The notes below the pieces were generated by a model. It had not been told where the DNA came from. It saw nothing but the letters and a program-made list of their open reading frames with translations, and did not search any database. Below, piece by piece: positions 8,696 to 16,342 of a stretch of 64,000 nucleotides of DNA. How positions within the stretch are numbered: position 1 is the stretch's first letter; the number at the start of each line of letters is the position of its first letter. Made by a program: the position numbers and the translations under genes. This stretch comes from Clostridia bacterium (GTDB taxonomy: Bacteria; Bacillota; Clostridia; Lachnospirales; Lachnospiraceae): NCBI GenBank assembly GCA_910574835.1, contig CAJTDE010000004.1, forward strand, positions 146,912-210,911, read 5' to 3'.

Positions 8696-9231
8696 CTATA
8701 TCCCGCCCTTTCCACCGGCCCGCAGACCGGACTATCCATTGTTTCTCCGTCACTGAACTAACCCTGGGATTTTACAGAGACCGCCCCAGGCGTAACAGCC
8801 CGTGCCTCTCCCTGCAAAACAGAACTATTTGTTTCCGAACGAAACGATATGCCATCTACAAAAATCAAAAACTCCGCTACACAAAAACTTCAAAACCATC
8901 ACAACAATATGGGCGCTGTAAGTTCCCCGGCTTTCCGTAAATAAATCTCATTTGTTCCCATGGTACAGAAACACAGGTTTAACCCTCCCATGGCGCCCGG
9001 TTCACATTAAACCCAGCCGAAACCTGTCAACCAATATTACAACGCCCCCGTTGCAACCCGTCAGCATTTATAAGGACTTCGGACCTTCAAATCCATCACC
9101 AGAGGATGGTATGGTTGCTTTAATCGCTATCAGACTTTCATACTGCTGGCCAGCAATATATGTACGGCTCCCAGACGGAAACCAGAAATGCGGTGATTCC
9201 GTTCGCCCTTTTAAGGGCAAAAAAATAAGGG
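8696..9231. other. Gene-poor stretch upstream of the SymE-like operon
   Basis: About 530 bp without a credible gene. A 100-codon plus-strand frame here lacks a ribosome site and family resemblance. The stretch contains a short inverted repeat (ACCGGCCCGCAGACCGG, near 8716-8732) and probably the SymE promoter. No clear iteron, parS array or recombinase site was recognised. Confidence 0.5.
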
Positions 9232-9281
9232 GACAAGTTAGTGCAACCCCTTGATTTTACTGGGTTCCTCTAACTTGTCCC
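9232..9281. repeat. Two-tier palindromic element overlapping the first KTR gene end
   Basis: Outer arms GGGACAAGTTAG (9232-9243) and CTAACTTGTCCC (9270-9281) pair perfectly. Inside them AACCC and GGGTT form a second stem around an AT-rich loop. On the minus strand the outer stem is followed by an A/T-rich tail with seven T, so it can end transcription of the PadR-KTR unit; the KTR stop codon lies in the right arm. The shape also recalls REP-like palindromes mobilised by small transposases. Confidence 0.65.
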
Positions 9282-9479
9282 TATTATAACACGGTCATCT
9301 GCATCTAATGTGTCTGGCTCTTTGATGACTATTACTTGTAAATTCTTCGCTTCAATCAGTGTTTCCTGCCTGCATTTTGGGCAGTAGAGAGGATAATTTT
9401 TCAGAACAGTATCCTCCCTAACCTTGTTACGGGTTTTACTTCCGCAGACAGGACATAATATCCATTCTACTTTACCCAT
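9270..9479 (-). CDS. Cysteine-rich KTR domain protein (copy 1)
   Basis: 69 residues with two CPxC knuckles (CPVCGSKTRNKVRED and YCPKCRQETLIEAKN), a probable zinc ribbon. This is the family found beside tet(M) in Tn916-like elements; its function is not established. It is 6 bp downstream of the PadR gene. The C-terminus (DADDRVIIGTS) differs from the KTQSQ/KTQSR ending of the two other copies, as if the tail had been replaced at the palindromic element. Confidence 0.82.
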   Translation of the reverse strand: MGKVEWILCPVCGSKTRNKVREDTVLKNYPLYCPKCRQETLIEAKNLQVIVIKEPDTLDADDRVIIGTS

Positions 9480-9485
9480 AACAAA

Positions 9486-10013
9486 TTATCCTAATTTCTT
9501 TTTTAGTGTTGCTATCCATTCTTCGATTGCTTGTACCAACAAAAACTGTTGATGTAAAACAGCCATACCCGTGGCAGGAATATCGGGCGCATTTTCTTTC
9601 ATAGAAATATTCTCCTCAAGATAAGATTTCAACACATTGATATTGCTTTCAATGTGATCCAGACATTCCCTCTGTTGTTCCTTCGCCATACTTTCTAAGT
9701 TTACGATAACAGCATTAAAATCCAAAAATATATTGATTGGTTTGCAGGATATTTCAATCATCAACTTTTCAAATTCCTCATTTCCTGCATCCGTCAAAGA
9801 ATATATCGCTTTTTCGGGCATTTTTCCCTCTTTCTCCGTACGGCTTGTGATAAGCCCCTTTTCTTCCAACTGGATCACCTTTTTGTATATAGATGGTGTG
9901 CTGATTTTTACCCACTTTGAAATGTTGCGGTATTCCACCAGTTTCTGAATATCGTATGCACTCATTGATTCCCGCTTCAACATTCCCAATACAATCAAGT
10001 CAATGGTAGCCAT
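9486..10013 (-). CDS. PadR family transcriptional regulator (copy 1)
   Basis: 175 residues. The N-terminal PadR winged helix is clear (IDLIVLGMLKRESMSAYDIQ, then SIYKKVIQLEEKGLI and the wing AIYSLTDAGNEEF); the C-terminal half is helical for dimerisation. It is divergent from the MATE transporter gene and separated by a promoter region full of ATACTAT/ATAGTAT palindromes, the usual PadR operator type, so it most likely represses the pump and itself. A paralogue of the same length class lies at 15.2 kb. Confidence 0.88.
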   Translation of the reverse strand: MATIDLIVLGMLKRESMSAYDIQKLVEYRNISKWVKISTPSIYKKVIQLEEKGLITSRTEKEGKMPEKAIYSLTDAGNEEFEKLMIEISCKPINIFLDFNAVIVNLESMAKEQQRECLDHIESNINVLKSYLEENISMKENAPDIPATGMAVLHQQFLLVQAIEEWIATLKKKLG

Positions 10014-10034
10014 TTAAAATCCCTCCTTTTTCTA

Positions 10035-10120
10035 TTGACAACTACTATAAATTATAGTATTATAGTCTCCGCAACGCAAATACTATATTTTATAGTAGTA
10101 TAAATAATACTATTTGTCAA
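10035..10120. promoter_or_regulatory. Divergent PadR/MATE promoters with palindromic operators
   Basis: Plus strand: TTGACA (10035-10040), 17 bp, TATTAT (10058-10063) for the transporter. Minus strand: TTGACA (10115-10120), 17 bp, TACTAT (10092-10097) for padR. Palindromes ACTATAAATTATAGT (10044-10058, in the plus spacer) and one centred on TATTTTATA near 10088 lie in both promoters, fitting repression of both by PadR. Confidence 0.75.
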
Positions 10121-10136
10121 GAGAAAGGAGTTCACA

Positions 10137-11522
10137 ATGAACACTCAAAGCAAAAAGATGGAGCTGCTTGGCAGTGCGTCCATACCAAAAGCACTTTTAT
10201 CAATGGGTATTCCAACAATGATAGGTATGTTGGTAAATGCTTTCTACAATCTTGTTGACGCATATTTCGTCGGCGGATTAGGAGAGAGCCAGATGGGGGC
10301 AATCTCCGTGGTCTATCCACTTGGACAGGTCGTTGTCGGTCTTGGCCTGCTGTTCGGCAACGGTGCGGCTTCTTATATTTCCCGATTATTAGGTCGTGGG
10401 GATAAGGAAAATGCAAATAAAGTGGCAAGTACCGCTTTATACAGCAGTGTATCCGTGGGAGCAGTTATCATTATAATTTCTATGGTGTTCCTGCATCCCA
10501 TACTGAAGCTCTTAGGGGCAACAGACAGTATCCTCCCCTTTGCCGCCACATACGCAAGCATCTACATTGTTTCCTGTATTTTTAACGTATTCAACGTCAC
10601 GATGAATAACCTTGTAACAAGTGAAGGTGCCGCTAAAACAACCATGTGTGCCTTGCTGACGGGTGCGGTACTCAATATCGCCTTAGACCCGCTATTTATC
10701 TATGTGTTTGATTTAGGCGTGGCAGGAGCGGCGATAGCGACTGCAATCTCACAAGTCGTTTCAACCTTCGTATATCTGACCTATATTTTTCGGAAAAAAA
10801 GCGTATTCCATTTTCGGGTTAAGGACTGCACATATACAAAAGAAAACATGTCTGAGATTTTTAAAATCGGCATTCCGACATTGGTATTCCAGATTTTAAC
10901 GAGCGTGTCCATTTCCTTAATCAACAATGCCGCTGGTGATTACGGAGATTCTGCCATTGCAGGCATGGGCGTTGTCACCCGACTTATTTCAATGGGCAGC
11001 TTGTCCGTATTCGGGTTCATCAAAGGCTTTCAGCCCATTGCAGGGTACAGTTACGGGGCGAAGAAGTTTAACCGTCTGCGTGAAGTAATCAAGACTTCCA
11101 TTCTGTGGTCTACGGTTTTCTGTGTGATTTTTGGCGTGATACTGGCTCTGTTCCCTGCGGCTATCGTTTCAAGGTTCACAAAGGGCGATGCTGAGATGAT
11201 TCGCATTGGGGCAGCATCTTTGAGAGCAAACGGCATTTCCATTATGCTCTTTGGATTTTATACAGTGTATTCTTCCCTGTTCCTTGCTCTGGGAAAAGGC
11301 AGAGAGGGCTTTATCCTCGGAGCTTGCAGGCAGGGGATTTGTTTTATCCCCGTTATCCTGCTTCTTCCGATTGTCTGGGGGCTAAATGGAATTATGTATG
11401 CCCAGCCGATTGCCGATATGCTTTCCGCAGTCATAACGGTATTCATGGCGATACCGCTCCATAAAAAACTGAATGAAATGCAGAAACAAACTGCCGCAAT
11501 AAGCACGAACGATAACAACTAA
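10137..11522 (+). CDS. MATE family multidrug efflux transporter
   Basis: 461 residues, the usual MATE length with about 12 hydrophobic segments. The N-terminus (SIPKALLSMGIPTMIGMLVNA, then YNLVDAYFVGGLGESQMGA) and the second-half repeat beginning near residue 240 (GIPTLVFQILTSVSISLINN) show the internal pseudo-symmetry of the family. It exports cationic drugs or metabolites in exchange for Na+ or H+ across the cytoplasmic membrane. The ATG follows AAGGAG. Controlled by the divergent PadR; part of the first KTR-ended cassette. Confidence 0.92.
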   Translation: MNTQSKKMELLGSASIPKALLSMGIPTMIGMLVNAFYNLVDAYFVGGLGESQMGAISVVYPLGQVVVGLGLLFGNGAASYISRLLGRGDKENANKVASTALYSSVSVGAVIIIISMVFLHPILKLLGATDSILPFAATYASIYIVSCIFNVFNVTMNNLVTSEGAAKTTMCALLTGAVLNIALDPLFIYVFDLGVAGAAIATAISQVVSTFVYLTYIFRKKSVFHFRVKDCTYTKENMSEIFKIGIPTLVFQILTSVSISLINNAAGDYGDSAIAGMGVVTRLISMGSLSVFGFIKGFQPIAGYSYGAKKFNRLREVIKTSILWSTVFCVIFGVILALFPAAIVSRFTKGDAEMIRIGAASLRANGISIMLFGFYTVYSSLFLALGKGREGFILGACRQGICFIPVILLLPIVWGLNGIMYAQPIADMLSAVITVFMAIPLHKKLNEMQKQTAAISTNDNN

Positions 11523-11544
11523 ATATTTATTTTTCGATACTAAC

Positions 11545-11587
11545 AGAGCCAATGAACCGTGAAGTATATCACAAATTCATTGGCTCT
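11545..11587. repeat. 12-bp inverted repeat at the end of KTR copy 2
   Basis: AGAGCCAATGAA (11545-11556) and TTCATTGGCTCT (11576-11587) pair perfectly around 19 bases. It lies between the convergent MATE and KTR genes; the KTR stop lies in the right arm. A related stem with a compensating base change occurs at 14578-14628. No T run follows, so termination is not certain. Confidence 0.65.
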
Positions 11588-11765
11588 GCGTCTTTGCGTC
11601 TGGCTCTTTGATAACTGTTACCTTTAGTTTCTTCGCTTCAATCAATGTTTCCTGCTTACACTTCGGACAATAGAGAGGATAATTTTTCAAAACTGTATCA
11701 TCTCTAATTTTATCACGGGTTTTGTTTTTACAAACAGGACAATGTACCCATTCTGATCTTATCAT
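11577..11765 (-). CDS. Cysteine-rich KTR domain protein (copy 2)
   Basis: 62 residues with two CPxC knuckles (CPVCKNKTRDKIRDD and YCPKCKQETLIEAKK) and the tail IKEPDAKTQSQ, very close to Tn916-type family members. It lies 12 bp downstream of the alpha/beta hydrolase and is probably its co-transcribed neighbour. Possibly a zinc-ribbon protein; role unknown. Confidence 0.85.
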   Translation of the reverse strand: MIRSEWVHCPVCKNKTRDKIRDDTVLKNYPLYCPKCKQETLIEAKKLKVTVIKEPDAKTQSQ

Positions 11766-11777
11766 AATGATACCTTT

Positions 11778-12509
11778 TTACCTTTCCTTTAAAATTACCT
11801 TTTTACAATCTATTTCTTTTCTAATCCAATCCCTCATTATATTCAAATGATATTCCGTATGAAACCAATGCTCACAATCCTCAGCAATGGTAAGATTACA
11901 ACCGAACTTCTTCGTAAACTGTTCTACATGGCAACGGTCAATCATTTTATCATTTTCCCCATACAATATTTTAGTTGGAAAATTCCATTGTTTAATCGGA
12001 TTCTCTAACACATACTTCCAATATTCCCATGAAAGTGTCTGCCCAAAATCTGTTGGAATCAAACGCTGCTCTTCTAACTGGGTTTGTGATACTCCCGCCC
12101 ATTCCATCATCTTTAACATAAGTTCTTTCATATCTAAAACAGGGGAAACAAACAGGCAGTTTTTTAATGGCTCATTTCCAAAACTCAACATACTGAACCA
12201 TGCACCGATGCTGCTGGCATATAAAGAAATATACTTCCACCTATCTTTGACAAAATCCATAATCCCAGATAACTCCGGCACAATGCTCCAAGGCTCAAAT
12301 TCCACTGTCCCATTTATCCGTTCTCCATGTTTCGGCAAATCCATACTAAGAACCTGCCAACCGAAACGGCAAGCCACATCTGCAAATGCTGCCGTTTCTT
12401 CTTTACACCCTCCCTGACCGTGTACATAAAGATATAGCCTTTTTGATGGAACCCCCCAAAGAACAGCAGGTATTCCATTTATATCAAGTTTTCTTTTTGT
12501 CGTCGTCAT
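11778..12509 (-). CDS. Alpha/beta hydrolase
   Basis: 243 residues with the alpha/beta hydrolase order: oxyanion region YVHGQGGCKEE (near 28-38), nucleophile elbow ASSIGAW (a G-x-S-x-G variant with Ala first, near 115), acid LYGENDKMID (near 186) and catalytic His in DCEHWFHTE (near 215). Probably a cytoplasmic esterase or peptidase-like enzyme of unknown substrate. It is divergent from a TetR gene, and an identical operator sits at both promoters, so it is very likely that regulator's target. Confidence 0.8.
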   Translation of the reverse strand: MTTTKRKLDINGIPAVLWGVPSKRLYLYVHGQGGCKEETAAFADVACRFGWQVLSMDLPKHGERINGTVEFEPWSIVPELSGIMDFVKDRWKYISLYASSIGAWFSMLSFGNEPLKNCLFVSPVLDMKELMLKMMEWAGVSQTQLEEQRLIPTDFGQTLSWEYWKYVLENPIKQWNFPTKILYGENDKMIDRCHVEQFTKKFGCNLTIAEDCEHWFHTEYHLNIMRDWIRKEIDCKKVILKER

Positions 12510-12550
12510 ATTCTCTCACTTTCCAAAAATCTACTATAAATAGTTTTTGC

Positions 12551-12653
12551 ACTAATATAATTAGTATTTTATCCAATAACCATATGATTGTCAATGCTCA
12601 ATAGAATAAAATCTAATAATAATATTGACTTTACTAATTATATTAGTTAAAAT
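12551..12653. promoter_or_regulatory. Divergent hydrolase/TetR promoters with twin operators
   Basis: Plus strand: TTGACT (12625-12630), 17 bp, TAAAAT (12648-12653), with operator ACTAATTATATTAGT filling the spacer (12633-12647). Minus strand: TTGACA (12589-12594), 17 bp, TAAAAT (12566-12571), with the exact reverse complement of that operator immediately downstream (12551-12565). Both are inverted repeats ACTAAT/ATTAGT with 3-bp spacers, fitting repression of both directions by the TetR protein. Confidence 0.8.
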
Positions 12654-12685
12654 TATTAGAAAATATCTTTGTGAGAGGTAAACTT

Positions 12686-13264
12686 ATGCGGATAACAAAA
12701 GCTGATGTAATACAAACTGCTGCGGATATAGCAGATAAAAACGGTTTAAGCAATGTTTCTTTAAAAGTCGTTGCCGAGAACCTTAATATCCGTACCCCGT
12801 CATTATACAACCATATAGACAGCCTCGAATCCCTGCTTAGAGAAATCGCCCATAATGGCATGAAAACCATGAATGAACGAATGATGCAGGCAGCTATCGG
12901 CAAAATTGGGGACGATGCAATAAAAAGCATAGGTATCACTTACCTTAATTACATGATTGAACATCCTGGAATTTATGAAACAATACAGTGGGCAACTTGG
13001 CATGGCACTGAGGAAACAGGAAAAATATTTGATAATTACCTTTCCCTTTTAAAAACACTCGCCCTTTCATGCAATTTTAATCCAGTAAACCTCGATGAAA
13101 TCTTAAACTTATTGACAGGCGTTCTCCACGGCTATACAACCTTGCAACTACGATATGCTTTTACCAAACCTGATAAAGTCAGGGCAGACTTATCCGCCGC
13201 CCTTGATACCGTACTGGCAGGGCTGCATCAAAAGTATGACCAACATGAAAAGGAACACTTATGA
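12686..13264 (+). CDS. TetR/AcrR family regulator
   Basis: 192 residues. N-terminal helix-turn-helix (VIQTAADIADKNGLSNVSLK, then LNIRTPSLYNHIDSLESLL), with a C-terminal helical sensor domain of the WHG/TetR_C type. The ATG was chosen because GAGAGGT lies 6 bp upstream; a GTG 15 bp further up has no site. Its stop overlaps the AraC start (ATGATG), so the two are co-translated. Twin operators in the upstream gap indicate control of itself, the AraC gene and the divergent hydrolase. Confidence 0.87.
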   Translation: MRITKADVIQTAADIADKNGLSNVSLKVVAENLNIRTPSLYNHIDSLESLLREIAHNGMKTMNERMMQAAIGKIGDDAIKSIGITYLNYMIEHPGIYETIQWATWHGTEETGKIFDNYLSLLKTLALSCNFNPVNLDEILNLLTGVLHGYTTLQLRYAFTKPDKVRADLSAALDTVLAGLHQKYDQHEKEHL

Positions 13265-14013
13265 TGGCAAATAACATACGTTACTTATATAATACCCAAA
13301 CAGGCATTGAACTGATTTTCTGCAAAGACTCAACTATATCTTACCCGTTACATAATCACGTTTCCGTACTGACAATCGGTATCATACTGGATGGCTCTCT
13401 TGTCCTCACAACGAATAAGGAAACAAGGGTTTATAAACAAAACGAAACATTTACTATATTCCCATATGTGCCGCATAGCATTTCAGCACATGACAGTTAT
13501 ACCCTGCTTAGCCTGTGCATTGATAAGAATGCTGTAAATGACATAGATGTTATCACAATACAAAAACATATTGGATTTCTTCTGATGCAGGCTCTGAATA
13601 TGAGAAAAATCAATCAATATCAGATATTACAGCTAATAAACTGTCTAGATAAAACCTCGGATTCTTCCAACTGGCAGTTTAAAAACCATACCCCATATAT
13701 CCACGACTTGAAAAAGCAGTTGGAATTATACCCAGAATGCAAACTTTCTGTCGAGGAAATGGCACAAAACGTTTTTCTAAGCAAATACCACTTTATCAGA
13801 AGCTTCAAGGCAGAGGTAGGACTTACGCCGCACCAGTTTCAAATCCAGAACCGCATCCGCAAAGCACAACGCCTAATCCACGAAGCTAATACAATAACCG
13901 AAGTAGCTTTGACCACGGGTTTTTGTGACCAAAGCCACTTCATAAAGCAATTTGAAAAATATGTAGGCTTGCCGCCTTTAACTTATAAATCTTCTTCTGG
14001 AATTATCCACTAA
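13261..14013 (+). CDS. AraC family transcriptional regulator
   Basis: 250 residues. An N-terminal cupin-like sensor (about 20-100, with the NHVSVLTIGIILDGSL sheet) is followed by a C-terminal double helix-turn-helix (from about 158: LSVEEMAQNVFLSKYHFIRS and ITEVALTTGFCDQSHFIKQF), the AraC/XylS signature. Co-transcribed with the TetR gene. Likely an activator answering a small molecule; the nearby hydrolase and cupin genes are possible targets. Confidence 0.9.
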   Translation: MMANNIRYLYNTQTGIELIFCKDSTISYPLHNHVSVLTIGIILDGSLVLTTNKETRVYKQNETFTIFPYVPHSISAHDSYTLLSLCIDKNAVNDIDVITIQKHIGFLLMQALNMRKINQYQILQLINCLDKTSDSSNWQFKNHTPYIHDLKKQLELYPECKLSVEEMAQNVFLSKYHFIRSFKAEVGLTPHQFQIQNRIRKAQRLIHEANTITEVALTTGFCDQSHFIKQFEKYVGLPPLTYKSSSGIIH

Positions 14014-14082
14014 AATATCTCTATACCCTCTGGGTACTCGTGTCATTCGGCGATGCGAAAGAGATATAACCAGATAGACCAA

Positions 14083-14487
14083 TCAGCAGAGGGCGGGCAT
14101 AAACTTTGCGAACAGGTAAAGCCCGTCATCTCCTGCAATCACTTCATGCGGTACGCCTATTGGAAATATGGATATTATGCCCGCTTCATAGGACAATTCC
14201 ACACCGTTATTTACGCACACGCCCATACCAGAAATTACTTCATGCGTTTCCAGTTGTTTCTCATGGATATGGCTGCCAATCTTTTTATTAGGAGCTATCC
14301 TCACAAGATGGTAGCTGAATTGTCCGTCTGTCCTTTCGGATGTGATAATGTGTTTCAGTTCCACGCCTTCAAAAGTAGGATGTTTCGACCACGGGATAGC
14401 ATCAAATATAACTGTGGCATCTGGTAACAGCAGCTTTCCTCCCTCGTTAAATTTTTCAAACAGATTTTTGTAATCCATTTCCAACAC
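14083..14487 (-). CDS. Cupin domain protein
   Basis: 134 residues with one small beta-barrel cupin: motif 1-like HLVRIAPNKKIGSHIHEKQLETHEVI (two His of the metal site; about 62-85) and motif 2-like SIFPIGVPHEVIAGDDG (near 110-125). Such proteins bind metal and serve as small-molecule sensors, isomerases or oxygenases. It runs convergent to the AraC gene. The function is not further assignable. Confidence 0.82.
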   Translation of the reverse strand: MLEMDYKNLFEKFNEGGKLLLPDATVIFDAIPWSKHPTFEGVELKHIITSERTDGQFSYHLVRIAPNKKIGSHIHEKQLETHEVISGMGVCVNNGVELSYEAGIISIFPIGVPHEVIAGDDGLYLFAKFMPALC

Positions 14488-14577
14488 TTCCTTTCAAATT
14501 TTTTGGCATTCCTCTGCCTGCCTACATCATACCAACAGGCTTATTATTTGAATTGTAAAAAATTGCGGAATACAAAA

Positions 14578-14628
14578 CAGAGCCGATGTATTGTGATTGC
14601 AAACTATCTCACAAATTCATCGGCTCTG
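14578..14628. repeat. 11-bp inverted repeat at the end of KTR copy 3
   Basis: CAGAGCCGATG (14578-14588) and CATCGGCTCTG (14618-14628). Compared with the repeat after KTR copy 2, an A-T pair has become G-C (GCCAATG/CATTGGC to GCCGATG/CATCGGC), so pairing is kept. The KTR stop codon lies next to the right arm. Confidence 0.65.
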
Positions 14629-14805
14629 CGTCTGTGCGTCTGGCTCTTTGATAACTGTTATTTTTAAATTCTTCGCTTCGATCAATGTTTCCTGCTTGCA
14701 TTTCGGGCAGTACAACGGATAATTTATCAAAATCGTATCTTCCCTAATCCTGTCACGGGTCTTATTAGAACAAATTGGGCAACGCACCCATTCTCTTGCT
14801 ATCAT
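14617..14805 (-). CDS. Cysteine-rich KTR domain protein (copy 3)
   Basis: 62 residues, CPICSNKTRDRIRED and YCPKCKQETLIEAKN, ending IKEPDAQTQSR. It lies 7 bp downstream of the YjdF-like gene. Third copy of the family in 5.5 kb, all in the same orientation and each as the last gene of a cassette. Role unknown. Confidence 0.85.
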   Translation of the reverse strand: MIAREWVRCPICSNKTRDRIREDTILINYPLYCPKCKQETLIEAKNLKITVIKEPDAQTQSR

Positions 14806-14812
14806 CAGAACA

Positions 14813-15229
14813 TTACCTCCCTCTGTGTTTCGCTTTTTTCTTTTCCTGCCGCAAAACGAATTGCCGCTCTTTTTCTGCTTCTTTCTGTTCTCTGGACTTC
14901 ACTTTCCGTTCCAGTTTCCCTTGTTCATGCTGGAGCTTTAAGGCTTGTTGGGCTTTCGTACCAATTCCCCTGTTTTCCAACTGGCTGTTAATTTCCCTCT
15001 GCATACGCTTAGGATTGATTTTTCGTTCTTCGATTTTTTCTGCTTTAACTGGCGGACTGAATTTCAACTTATGCCAGTTTTTTAGCAGAAAATCGTACAC
15101 TTCATAATCTTTTGGCTCTGCACCGAACGTAATTTTGCAAACCTCATATTTGTTACCATCTATACGCTCGAACAATCCTACCCAAAACGGATTCTCAAAC
15201 AGAATTGTCAAGCTACTTTTCATTGCCAT
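14813..15229 (-). CDS. yjdF: YjdF family protein (DUF2992)
   Basis: 138 residues. The N-terminal half (LTILFENPFWVGLFERIDGN, then FGAEPKDYEVYDFLLKNW) matches YjdF of Firmicutes; the C-terminal half is a Lys/Glu/Arg-rich coiled tail, as in the family. In many relatives yjdF is controlled by a riboswitch for azaaromatic compounds, which suggests a role against such toxins; here no room for that riboswitch exists, and the gene follows a PadR regulator by 4 bp. The ATG with GGGGGAG upstream was preferred to the longer frame. Confidence 0.85.
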   Translation of the reverse strand: MAMKSSLTILFENPFWVGLFERIDGNKYEVCKITFGAEPKDYEVYDFLLKNWHKLKFSPPVKAEKIEERKINPKRMQREINSQLENRGIGTKAQQALKLQHEQGKLERKVKSREQKEAEKERQFVLRQEKKKAKHRGR

Positions 15230-15233
15230 GTTA

Positions 15234-15758
15234 TCAACTCCCCCTAAACTGGCTTTCAAATTTATCAAGCCATTCTAACAGGGATTGGTATAATAAACAC
15301 TGCTGTTCAAAAATCGCTTTCCCGCCCAATGGAATTTCTGGATAGCTGGCAGAATATTCGTCAATGGAGTTTGCCGAAGCCGTAATGTTATCCCGCAGCT
15401 TATTTATCAAATTAAATGCTTTTTCCCTGTCCATTTTGTTTAAGTTTGTAATGACAACATTGAAGTCAAACAACAATGGAACTTTCTGTCCTGCGTAAGC
15501 TTCCATAAGCTGCCCGAAATACACCCTTCCTTTATCTGTGATGGAATACACTGCTTTATCAGCGAATTTATCCCCTTTCACAATACTGCTCTCTAAATAA
15601 CCCTGCTCATTCATTTGAAGCACTTTACGATAAATGGATGGGACGCTAATCTTTGTCCATCTTGAAAGATGATGGTATTCCACATCTTTCTGGATGTCGT
15701 ATGCACTTTGCGGTTTCTCCATAACAATTCCGAGAATCACCAAATCTATGGATGACAT
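15234..15758 (-). CDS. PadR family transcriptional regulator (copy 2)
   Basis: 174 residues, paralogue of the PadR at 9.5 kb (shared IDLVILG, SAYDIQK, KISVPSIYRKV and AVYSITDKG segments). The ATG is preceded by GGAGGT at 6 bp; the longer open frame adds a poor Asn/Asp-rich extension. Leads an operon PadR-YjdF-KTR, so it probably controls YjdF expression and its own in response to an aromatic compound, which is typical of PadR sensors. Confidence 0.86.
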   Translation of the reverse strand: MSSIDLVILGIVMEKPQSAYDIQKDVEYHHLSRWTKISVPSIYRKVLQMNEQGYLESSIVKGDKFADKAVYSITDKGRVYFGQLMEAYAGQKVPLLFDFNVVITNLNKMDREKAFNLINKLRDNITASANSIDEYSASYPEIPLGGKAIFEQQCLLYQSLLEWLDKFESQFRGS

Positions 15759-15776
15759 ATTCTCACCTCCGTTTTT

Positions 15777-15804
15777 ACTATTATCAATATTACTATTGTC
15801 AATA
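15777..15804 (-). promoter_or_regulatory. PadR-operon operator (direct repeats)
   Basis: Two 13-bp direct repeats, ACTATTATCAATA (15777-15789) and ACTATTGTCAATA (15792-15804), just upstream of the PadR-YjdF-KTR operon. The second contains a TTGACA-type -35 on the minus strand. Spacing of 15 bp puts both on nearly the same helix side, suiting two PadR dimers. Confidence 0.55.
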
Positions 15805-15969
15805 GCAAAAATCAAGAGGTAATCACAATTTTTTAATATTCTGTTTAGTTATATAAATTCTTATGGCAGGAAATTAAACCTCTCATTTCAAGAAATTTCA
15901 CATCGTTTAAGTAGAACTTTTATCTCTGTACAATAGAAGTACCAAATATTAAATATAGGTGGTGAAATT

Positions 15970-16317
15970 ATGACCAATCATGATTTTGATTTTCTGGAAT
16001 TAGGGCAGGCAATTCAAAATGCCCGTGAGAAACAGCGGATTACAAGAGAAGAATTAGCCGAAGAACTTGGCATTTCCGCAAGACATTTGCAGTCCATTGA
16101 AAAAGAGGGACAGTATCCCAGTTTTCCACTGTTTATCCAGCTTGTGACCATGTTCCACATATCCGTTGACCAGTACATACATCCAGAGACACCGGCAGAA
16201 AAATCAACTTTACGCCGGCAGTTGGATGCACTCTTTGACACGTTCGATGATTCGGAGCTGACCATCATAGCAGGGACAGCGCAGGGGATATGTACGGCAA
16301 AAGAGCCAGAGGACTAA
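15970..16317 (+). CDS. Helix-turn-helix regulator, Tn916 Orf9-like
   Basis: 115 residues with an XRE-type helix-turn-helix (about 12-68: LGQAIQNAREKQRITREELA, then LGISARHLQSIEKEGQYPSF) and a C-terminal helix pair. Length, the layout and the reverse orientation next to the conjugation operon match Orf9 of Tn916, which represses the excision/transfer regulators of that element. The ribosome site is AGGTGGTG. It is probably the transfer-control repressor of this ICE; its classical partners orf7, orf8, xis and int are not seen here. Confidence 0.83.
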   Translation: MTNHDFDFLELGQAIQNAREKQRITREELAEELGISARHLQSIEKEGQYPSFPLFIQLVTMFHISVDQYIHPETPAEKSTLRRQLDALFDTFDDSELTIIAGTAQGICTAKEPED

Positions 16318-16329
16318 ACCTCTGGTTTT
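16306..16329. terminator. Bidirectional terminator between HTH regulator and conjugation operon
   Basis: CCAGAGG (16306-16312) and CCTCTGG (16319-16325) around a 6-base loop that holds the regulator's stop codon; TTTT follows on the plus strand. It separates the convergent regulator and wall-hydrolase genes. Confidence 0.75.
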
Positions 16330-16342
16330 CTCCTGCCACATT

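Noticed and set aside
8952..9254. 100-codon plus-strand open frame in the SymE-upstream gap
   Set aside because: No ribosome site, unnatural composition and no family resemblance; its end runs into the palindromic element.
14813..15229. yjdF riboswitch upstream of the YjdF-like gene
   Set aside because: The gene starts 4 bp after the PadR stop, leaving no leader; control is more likely by PadR.
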